A stretch of 11,055 nt of DNA from Deltaproteobacteria bacterium (GTDB lineage Bacteria > Desulfobacterota > Desulfarculia > Adiutricales > Adiutricaceae). Numbering within the stretch: position 1 is the first letter of the stretch; each line of letters begins with the position of its first letter. Of this stretch, positions 5,848-11,055 are shown in pieces. The stretch spans positions 1-11,055 of the forward strand of contig JAISZP010000242.1 in the NCBI GenBank assembly GCA_031269135.1, read 5' to 3'. Both the position numbers and the translations under genes were made by a program. The notes below the pieces were generated by a model that saw only the letters and a program-made list of their open reading frames with translations, was not told the DNA's origin and made no database searches.

Positions 5848-7827
5848 CGGCAGAGCTTTAAACGTCTCCGAGTCGATTTTCCAAAGACCGTCGACTGCCG
5901 TCAGTTCTAGAGTTTTAATGCCCCGGTCGCTGGTCTGATCGCTTTGGTAGATTTGCTCGAACGTCACCTTGGCTTTGGAACCGGTTATTGCGACCTGTGG
6001 ACTAAGCGCCTCTACTTTAATGCTGCTAGTCTTACTCATAAGATTTCCTCTGTAGCGCTTAAAGGAATTCAAGTGAAGCTTAAGACCGGCGAAGTAGAAG
6101 TTAGGCGAATAGTATGAAAAATATTTTTCCTGGTCTTTTTGCGACCAGGCTGATATCCAGCCGGAGAGCAGATCCAGGGCGTCTTTCTCGGTCGGCGCGT
6201 TCGAGTTCGAGTTCGAGTCCGAGTCGACGGAGGGCAGCGGGTCGTCAAAAGAGGCTAACGCCACTGGATTCTCAAGCATCGTCGCCTCGGTCCCTTGGTC
6301 AGGTTCTGTCGTCTGAGTCGGTTGGGAACTTTGAGGTTGGTTTTTTTCCTGGCCGCTGTCGGCAGGCGAAGCGGCATCGCCTGAATTCAAAGAGGGGTCG
6401 CTTGTATTTAAAGAGACGTCGCTGGTTTCTAATGATGGGTCGGCGGCTTCTAAAGAGGCGTCGCTTGAATTTAAAGAGGCGACATTCGCTTCTAAAGAAT
6501 CGTCGCTTGAAGCCGAAGAGTCGTCAGAACTCGGCCTTGCTAGGGCGCTGTCCTGCCCAGCCAGGTTCTGCTCTGGCTGAGGCGGATTTTGTTGATTTCG
6601 ACCTATTGAGAGGCTCTCTAAAGAGGCTCTGGCTGTTTCGTCGGCGGCGGCCTGGGCGTCTTCATCAACGCCGCTGGTCGGTGAAACTTGGTTCTGGGCA
6701 AGTTCTGCAGGTTTGCTAGGCAAGAGCGCACCTGCCGAGGCGGAGGCCAAAGGCTCGGAGATTTGGGCGACCGCCAAAGGAGGGGTGGTGAAGGCTTGCT
6801 CCCTCTGTTCGGCGGTGAGCCACTTTTCCGGCTGCAAGCCGGGGAGATTGTTGTATTCCTCTCCGGAGATCAAATAACCGGAATCCGTTTTGCTGAGGTA
6901 AAGTCGCTTGGAGCCTATCGATTTAAAGCGATTATCGCCGTTGTAGTTTTGGGTGAAGCTGACAACGATCACGTCGCGGTGGCGAAAGATCTTAAGGTCG
7001 GTCAAAGTGACTTTAATTTGCTTATAACTTTGAGCGAGTCGGCGTTTATGGTCCATCCAGCCTTGGTAGGAACGGTTCTCGGAATTATAAAAATTTTTAT
7101 CGTATTTTTTCGCGTACTGCTCAAGATCTTTATTCGCCCAAGCTGTGAGCCAGCTTTGGACAAAATCCGTGATTTGCTCCGCCTGTTGTTTGAGTTCGTC
7201 TACGGACAGAAAGTTAGGCGAGTCGTAGACTAAAATAGGAGTCTCGTATAACTTGATGTAAGGCTCCAAAGCGGCTATGTCATGGTTGAACAGTTCTATG
7301 CAGCCATTGGAATCATAGTCCACCAAAGGTTTATTGATGCCGTGCGTCCAGATGCCGTCGCCGCCCCGACCGATGTTCTTATCCCAAAAATTCGGGTAAT
7401 CCATGGGGTAGGCCAGTATCCCATAGATATCCGGAAGTTCGGAGGGGAGCAGCTTTTGGCGGAAGATGTAATAACCCTCCGGGGTTTTCTTGTCGCCACG
7501 TATAAGTTTGTCGCCTTGGAGCATTCCTGTCGAGCAGGGAAGAACCTTTTCCAACCAAACATCGCCTTCGCCGTCATGGCGATAAATTCTCATCTCCTGG
7601 GTCGCTTTGAAGACGACGAAGATGTAACCGGGCTTGTTTCCAGGGTAGAGGATGGAGTCAGGCAAAAAAGTCTCAGGATCTTGAGCGTCGGCGGGAACCG
7701 ATGAAAAGATCGCAAGCATAGTCGCCAGCATCAACACTGAAACCATGACTCCAAAACGCCTGGCCTTATGGCGTTTTAAGTTGGCTATCCCGGTCGATAT
7801 GGATTTAAACGAAGAAATGAAATTCAA
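5845..7827 (-). CDS. Csd6/Pgp2-like YkuD-fold peptidoglycan enzyme, two NTF2-like domains
   Basis: A predicted periplasmic L,D-transpeptidase-fold enzyme acting on peptidoglycan stem peptides. A signal segment (about 25-48) ends in A-D-A. The YkuD catalytic domain (about 66-203) has H162-G and S-N-G-C176-I-E-L, the catalytic His and Cys. An NTF2-like domain follows (about 215-330), then a linker of about 200 residues rich in Ser, Asp, Ala and Gln, then a second NTF2-like domain (about 546-658). Both NTF2-like domains share W-I/L-x-A-W-x-x-K-D and a later N-F-Y. YkuD plus NTF2 is the layout of Csd6/Pgp2, which act as L,D-carboxypeptidases (tetra- to tripeptide). E. coli DpaA (YafK), which detaches Lpp, is an alternative model. 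The second NTF2-like copy is unusual. The start taken is TTG at 7827; ATG at 7746 would still leave a signal peptide. The next gene starts 8 bp after this stop. Confidence 0.87.
   Translation of the reverse strand: MNFISSFKSISTGIANLKRHKARRFGVMVSVLMLATMLAIFSSVPADAQDPETFLPDSILYPGNKPGYIFVVFKATQEMRIYRHDGEGDVWLEKVLPCSTGMLQGDKLIRGDKKTPEGYYIFRQKLLPSELPDIYGILAYPMDYPNFWDKNIGRGGDGIWTHGINKPLVDYDSNGCIELFNHDIAALEPYIKLYETPILVYDSPNFLSVDELKQQAEQITDFVQSWLTAWANKDLEQYAKKYDKNFYNSENRSYQGWMDHKRRLAQSYKQIKVTLTDLKIFRHRDVIVVSFTQNYNGDNRFKSIGSKRLYLSKTDSGYLISGEEYNNLPGLQPEKWLTAEQREQAFTTPPLAVAQISEPLASASAGALLPSKPAELAQNQVSPTSGVDEDAQAAADETARASLESLSIGRNQQNPPQPEQNLAGQDSALARPSSDDSSASSDDSLEANVASLNSSDASLEAADPSLETSDVSLNTSDPSLNSGDAASPADSGQEKNQPQSSQPTQTTEPDQGTEATMLENPVALASFDDPLPSVDSDSNSNSNAPTEKDALDLLSGWISAWSQKDQEKYFSYYSPNFYFAGLKLHLNSFKRYRGNLMSKTSSIKVEALSPQVAITGSKAKVTFEQIYQSDQTSDRGIKTLELTAVDGLWKIDSETFKALP
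6373..6498 (-). repeat. 21-bp tandem repeat coding heptapeptides in the YkuD protein linker
   Basis: Six contiguous 21-bp units read in frame as Ser-Leu-(Glu/Asn)-x-x-(Asp/Val)-(Ala/Pro/Val): SLEANVA, SLNSSDA, SLEAADP, SLETSDV, SLNTSDP and SLNSGDA. Unit boundaries are marked on the plus strand by TAAAGAG-like motifs at 6388, 6409, 6430, 6451, 6472 and 6493, exactly 21 apart. The array lies in the linker between the two NTF2-like domains. Confidence 0.9.
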
Positions 7828-7914
7828 TTGTAAACTCTTGAAGTTTTTCCATAAATGGCGGTCGTAAGGTCAAGTCGACTCTCGCCCGCAGGCTGCGGTG
7901 AATGACGGATTTGC

Positions 7915-7974
7915 GGCTAAGCCGACAATAAAGCTTGAGATGAAGCTGACGATAAAGTTTGCGATAAAGCTTGC
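7915..7974. repeat. 12-bp tandem repeat, five imperfect units
   Basis: On the minus strand five 12-base units run from 7974 to 7915: GCAAGCTTTATC, GCAAACTTTATC, GTCAGCTTCATC, TCAAGCTTTATT and GTCGGCTTAGCC. The period is exact and decay increases toward the YkuD gene. A minus-strand frame through it is open and reads as S-F-I type tetrapeptides, but it has no ATG start and stops soon after, so I do not call a gene. Confidence 0.75.
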
Positions 7975-8192
7975 GGCTTGGACGATTTCCCAGCTGTTCA
8001 AGATGGGAGATGACGAGATGACGAGCCGTTAATTTTTTTAGAACCGACGATGCATCTGCGGCATTGCGCGGCAGCCGACAGCGATTGCGTCTTTTGATAA
8101 AAGGTATGGACTATTTCAAGCTCACTTTTTCTTTAGAGGCGCCGTCAGTAAACTCTTTATTTTACAACACAATTCGGCTTTAAACAACCCCT

Positions 8193-8226
8193 TAGCCGCT
8201 TAGACGGCTACTGCCGCCGCTGGCGG
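8193..8226 (-). other. Pair of adjacent hairpins in the putative leader RNA
   Basis: On the minus strand CCGCC-AGC-GGCGG (8226-8214) is followed after 3 bases by TAGCCG-TCTAAG-CGGCTA (8210-8193). These are perfect stems of 5 and 6 bp. They lie about 50-85 nt after the predicted start of the transcript from the 8282-8310 promoter. The downstream sequence (AAGGGGTTGTTT) is not a clean U-tract, so I read them as leader or small-RNA structure rather than a terminator. Confidence 0.45.
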
Positions 8227-8281
8227 TCCGGCGTTTCAGAGGCGATGAGGCATCCTGGCGTTGAGTTCAGCAAACCGTAAA

Positions 8282-8310
8282 ATTGTAGTAAATTTATCGA
8301 GATAAGTCAA
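8282..8310 (-). promoter_or_regulatory. Strong sigma70-type promoter driving the YkuD/membrane protein genes
   Basis: On the minus strand TTGACT (8310-8305, 5 of 6 to consensus) is followed by a 17-base spacer and TACAAT (8287-8282, 5 of 6). The surroundings are AT-rich. The predicted start is near 8275, pointing toward the YkuD-family gene at 7827. This is the best promoter match in the window. Confidence 0.75.
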
Positions 8311-8493
8311 GAATAGCTTATTGTCGCAATTGATGAGTAAAAATACTTCAGCTTTTTATAAGTTTTTACGCATAAACGCGTGAGAATCGACTCGGCCGAC
8401 TGAAATTCATCGTTTTTTTCGTCCGCCGAACCGGAAAAATTCGACTTCACTAAAGGACGCGGCCTTCCAATAGAGAGGCGCAGGCGGAAAAGG

Positions 8494-10371
8494 CTATCGT
8501 CGCCGACTTGGCTGCTGGCGGGAGATTTTGGTCAAGTAAATAAGAAGGGCTGAAACGGAGGCCGGCGTGACTCCCCGAATCCTTCCCGCCTGCCCTAATG
8601 TGCGTGGTTTTTTGGCGTTGAGGCCTTCAATCGCTTCCGTCGATAAACCTGGGACGTTTTGAAACTTGAAATCCGCTGGAAGCTCCAAGTTTTCCCTTTG
8701 GGCCAAGCGCCGCATTTCCGCCTGCTGCTTGAGCAGGTACCCGCTGTACTTTATCTCAATCTCAAGGCTCAGAGCGGCATCCGTTTTGATTTCACTCAAC
8801 TGATCGACCACCCCGTAAAGATGATCAAGTCTCACTCCAGGGCGCTTCAAGAAATCATGAGCCGATACTGGAACTGAAAGGGTGGAATCGATGTCGGATA
8901 TCCCGAACTTGTCTCCGATATCCTTGGCCTGAACGGGAGAAACTTTGACGTTCTTCAGAAGGCTTTCAAATCTTTCGATGGCCTGCTTTTTGTTTTTGAA
9001 CAGGCTCGCTCTCTTTTCATCCAAAAGTCCGATCGATAGCGCCATATCGGACAGGCGCAGGTCCGCGTTATCTTCCCTCAAGCTCAAACGCCACTCCGAG
9101 CGGCTGGTGAACATGCGATACGGCTCATCAACGCCGGCGACCGTCAGATCGTCGAGCATCACCCCCAGCAGCGCCTGATCCCGCCCGAGCCTGAAAGGCT
9201 CGCTTCCGGAGGCCCTCAACGCGGCGCCTACTCCAGCCCACAGCCCTTGGCTGGCGGCTTCTTCGTAGCCGCTGGTTCCGTTTATTTGACCGGCCATAAA
9301 AAGACCCTTTATCTTTTGAGATTCCAGAGTCGGCTCTAAATCGGTCGGGTCGGAGATGTCGTACTCGATGGCGTAACCTGGCCTGGCCACTATGGTCTTT
9401 TCCAAGCCTGGTATGGTGTTTATCAAACGCTGTTGGACGTCGGGAGCCAAGCCGGTCGGAAGTCCGCTGGGGTAAACGAGGTCAGGGCCGTCGACTTCCA
9501 AAAAAACGTAATGTCGGCGACGATGAGGGAAGCGCTTGACTTTATCTTCCAGCGACGGACAATAGCGAGGCCCGGAGCTGACGGGATCGTCGGCGTAGAT
9601 GATGGAGCTTTTGATGTTTTCGCTTACTATTTGGTGAGTTTGCGCGTTGGTGTAGGTGAGATGACAGGAAACCAAATTTCGAGGCGGGCCGCTCAAGACG
9701 GAAAATGGCCTGGCGTTCGGGTCGCCCGGCTGCTCGTCTAAACCCGTAACGTCGACGGTGGATTTCAGCAGCCTCGGAGCGGTGCTTGTCGACAAACGCG
9801 CCAAGCGGTGCCCTAGGTTTTCCAAACTGCTTTTCAGCAGCGTCGCGGGCGGCTCGCCGACTCTTCCGCCCGGAGTGGATTTTAGACCGTGATAGATCCG
9901 GCCGTTCCAAAAGGTGCCGCCCGTCAAGACGACGGCGCCGCACCTAAACTCTCGCCCGTCTCCCAATTTTAGTCCTTGAACCGCCCCGCACTCGGCTAAA
10001 ACGACAGCCGCTTGACCGCTTAAAACCGTGACGTTTTTTTCATTGGCGACGAATTCTTTGGCCAGTGCGCTGTAAGTGATTCTGTCGACCAAATTTCTGG
10101 TGGCTCTCGCCGCCGGACCTCTGCTCTCCCCAAGAATGCGGCACTGGATCGCCGCTCGATCCGCTCCTAAGGACGCATAGCCGCCTAAGGCGTCTATTTC
10201 ATGTAAAAGACCGCCCTTGGCGGGTCCGCCGAAGGCTGGGTTACAGGAAAGAACGCCTATGGTTCGCTCGTCCATCGTGACTAAAAGCGTCTTTTGGCCT
10301 AAACGCGCGGAGGCTAAAGAAGCCTCGAGTCCGGCATGGCCTCCGCCTACGACGATTACATCAAAGGTCAA
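8494..10371 (-). CDS. mnmG: tRNA uridine-34 carboxymethylaminomethyl enzyme MnmG (GidA)
   Basis: MnmG is the FAD-dependent subunit that, with the GTPase MnmE, installs carboxymethylaminomethyl or aminomethyl groups on C5 of wobble uridine 34. Visible signatures are the FAD site G-G-G-H-A-G (9-14), L-S-C-N-P-A-F-G-G (C43), G-P-R-Y-C-P-S-L-E-D-K (C271, the second conserved cysteine), A-G-Q-I-N-G-T-S-G-Y-E-E-A-A, M-F-T-S-R-S-E-W-R-L, and the C-terminal P-G-L-S plus P-R-T-L-G-Q-A-x-R-I-x-G-V-T-P helical domain. At 625 residues it has normal length. Several otherwise near-fixed motifs deviate: K-T-G-T-P-P-R is S-T-S-T-A-P-R (194-200), and G-T-F-L is G-T-F-W. The start is TTG at 10371, fixed by the FAD motif a few residues later. 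It probably has its own promoter at 10558-10586. MnmE and RsmG are not in the window. Confidence 0.95.
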   Translation of the reverse strand: MTFDVIVVGGGHAGLEASLASARLGQKTLLVTMDERTIGVLSCNPAFGGPAKGGLLHEIDALGGYASLGADRAAIQCRILGESRGPAARATRNLVDRITYSALAKEFVANEKNVTVLSGQAAVVLAECGAVQGLKLGDGREFRCGAVVLTGGTFWNGRIYHGLKSTPGGRVGEPPATLLKSSLENLGHRLARLSTSTAPRLLKSTVDVTGLDEQPGDPNARPFSVLSGPPRNLVSCHLTYTNAQTHQIVSENIKSSIIYADDPVSSGPRYCPSLEDKVKRFPHRRRHYVFLEVDGPDLVYPSGLPTGLAPDVQQRLINTIPGLEKTIVARPGYAIEYDISDPTDLEPTLESQKIKGLFMAGQINGTSGYEEAASQGLWAGVGAALRASGSEPFRLGRDQALLGVMLDDLTVAGVDEPYRMFTSRSEWRLSLREDNADLRLSDMALSIGLLDEKRASLFKNKKQAIERFESLLKNVKVSPVQAKDIGDKFGISDIDSTLSVPVSAHDFLKRPGVRLDHLYGVVDQLSEIKTDAALSLEIEIKYSGYLLKQQAEMRRLAQRENLELPADFKFQNVPGLSTEAIEGLNAKKPRTLGQAGRIRGVTPASVSALLIYLTKISRQQPSRRR

Positions 10372-10684
10372 TTTTATTTTTCCGTTTAAAAAGCATTTAA
10401 GAGGGATGACGATCAGCTGAGGAAAAAATTATTTGACCGCTTTTCAGCTGTCGACGCGCAAGCCCGGTCGGCAAGCTTTCCTGATTTCAGCCATTTTTCG
10501 GCGGCCGCAAAATCGCCTGCGCGGTTTTAAGGCTGAAAAAATTCCTCAAGCTGAAAAAGTATATCAAGACGGCTCCGAAAAATCAAAAATCAGGCCGATG
10601 ATAAAACGCCGAAGTTCGACCGCTCCCTCCAATCCTTCAACAATGAGGTCCCGGGCTGATCGTTTTTTGTCGGACGAGCGTTTT
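10372..10684. other. 313-bp intergenic region upstream of mnmG
   Basis: This region separates the stop of the partial gene from the mnmG start. It contains the mnmG promoter candidate (10558-10586) and an AT-rich leader of about 180 nt in which CAGC/GCTG-plus-A-run motifs recur. A weak ATCA/TGAT stem with following T runs near 10590-10610 could end the upstream transcript, but it is not convincing. A plus-strand frame (10433-10705) overlaps the partial gene antisense and shows no recognisable protein, so I do not call it. Confidence 0.6.
10558..10586 (-). promoter_or_regulatory. Candidate sigma70 promoter for mnmG
   Basis: On the minus strand TTGATT (10586-10581, 4 of 6) is followed by a 17-base spacer and TATACT (10563-10558, 5 of 6). 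Transcription would begin near 10551 and give a leader of about 180 nt before the mnmG TTG. Spacing is ideal and the -35 is moderate. Confidence 0.55.
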
Positions 10685-11055
10685 TTAGGGGGGATAAATT
10701 CCTGAGTAGTACGGACCGGGATAGGGGTTTTCCGGGCGACCTTTGTAGCGAGTTCTGCGGGAAGTTCTGTTGGCTCTATCGCCCTTGACCATCGGGACGT
10801 CGCCGCTTATCGGCCTGCGCATCTCCAAGGTGGTTTGGTAATTGGGAGGACCAGTCGGCACGTTGGCTCTTAAACTGTTGTCTATGCCTACCGGAACGTT
10901 GGTGATGCCGTAATCATGCACCTTTTGCCAATATATGGCCGCCTGACGCAACACTTTGACCTGCTGAGGAGTATTGCCCCTTACAGCCATGTAGCCGCTA
11001 TGGATGGTCAAAGCCACATCCTGATTGCGGCCGTGCAGGCGGAAGAAATCGTAGC
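10685..11055 (-). CDS. Unrecognised protein, 3' part only
   Basis: The frame is open from the right edge of the window to TAA at 10687-10685, so only the last 123 or so residues are visible. The first part contains T-I-H-S-G-Y-M-A-V and a helical R-Q-A-A-I-Y-W-Q-K-V. The rest is basic and rich in Arg, Pro and Gly, ending in a Pro/Tyr/Gly tail (P-Y-P-G-P-Y-Y-S-G-I-Y-P-P). I recognise no family and see no catalytic motif. The tail looks disordered. A GTG at 11017 is possible as an internal start, but the uninterrupted frame upstream makes a longer gene more likely. Confidence 0.6.
   Translation of the reverse strand, partial: YDFFRLHGRNQDVALTIHSGYMAVRGNTPQQVKVLRQAAIYWQKVHDYGITNVPVGIDNSLRANVPTGPPNYQTTLEMRRPISGDVPMVKGDRANRTSRRTRYKGRPENPYPGPYYSGIYPP

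Larger units (their letters stand above)
7828..8493. other. 666-bp non-coding region between mnmG and the YkuD gene
   Basis: I see no supportable gene here on either strand: frames are short and no tRNA or rRNA signature is visible. It holds a strong minus-strand promoter (8282-8310), two adjacent hairpins (8193-8226), a 12-bp tandem repeat (7915-7974), a doubled TCGTCATC motif near 8008-8023 and a short CCGCA/TGCGG hairpin near 7887-7899. If transcription starts about 7 bases after the -10 box, the leader before the TTG at 7827 is about 450 nt. That is long enough for a structured or regulatory 5' UTR or a separate small RNA. The partner rsmG (gidB), often found beside mnmG, is absent from this position. 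No clear intrinsic terminator follows mnmG. Confidence 0.7.

Noticed and set aside
6114..6719. Plus-strand 201-codon Arg/Leu-rich frame
   Set aside because: It is the antisense shadow of the 21-bp repeat and linker of the YkuD-family gene.
8390..8435. Hairpin TCCG-GTTCGG-CGGA near 8416-8429 as terminator for mnmG
   Set aside because: On the minus strand it is preceded by T and followed by A runs, the wrong polarity; on the plus strand A follows the stem too. The stem is only 4 bp.
7828..8493. tRNA, 6S RNA, SRP RNA or tmRNA gene in the long gap
   Set aside because: No T-loop GTTCRA signature, CCA-adjacent acceptor pairing or known conserved core could be found by eye.
10444..10494. 16-codon minus-strand frame in the mnmG leader as an upstream peptide
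   Set aside because: No ribosome binding site and nothing in its content to distinguish it from chance.
10433..10705. Plus-strand 90-codon frame upstream of mnmG
   Set aside because: It overlaps the end of the partial gene antisense, contains the mnmG promoter on the other strand and resembles no protein.

Overview
The window is the left end of an assembled contig from what looks like a Gram-negative bacterium with moderate GC. The first 45 bases are not genomic: they are an untrimmed Illumina TruSeq index adapter, so real sequence starts at about base 46. Every gene I can support lies on the minus strand, so the window is best read from right to left. MnmG has features I associate with Desulfovibrio-like Desulfobacterota, and three proteins carry periplasmic targeting or membrane anchors. 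A gut or environmental Desulfobacterota relative is my best guess, at low confidence.

Right to left: the 3' part of an unrecognised gene (10685-11055); a 313-bp gap with a good sigma70-type promoter; mnmG (8494-10371), for tRNA wobble-uridine modification; and a 666-bp non-coding stretch (7828-8493) with a near-consensus promoter, two adjacent small hairpins and a 12-bp tandem repeat. Next comes the core of the window. It holds a Csd6/Pgp2-type YkuD-fold peptidoglycan enzyme with two NTF2-like domains (5845-7827), a single-pass membrane protein with a disordered acidic linker (4889-5836), an intrinsic terminator (4780-4825), and a Csd4/Pgp1-type M99 carboxypeptidase with the atypical glutamine zinc ligand (2635-4722). 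After it follow mtaB (1309-2601, tRNA t6A methylthiolation), a radical SAM/SPASM protein overlapping it by 4 bases (215-1312), and a 15-bp tandem repeat running up to the adapter.

The main biological reading is a peptidoglycan-trimming, cell-shape cassette. In Helicobacter pylori and Campylobacter jejuni, an L,D-carboxypeptidase of YkuD plus NTF2 architecture (Csd6/Pgp2) trims tetrapeptide stems to tripeptides, and a Gln-ligand M99 carboxypeptidase (Csd4/Pgp1) trims tripeptides to dipeptides. Together they give helical shape. Here counterparts of both steps lie side by side with a membrane protein of unknown function between them that could act as an anchor or scaffold. All three proteins have long low-complexity linkers encoded by short DNA repeats. 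The two-enzyme assignment rests on visible catalytic residues; the shape role and the scaffold idea are inference.
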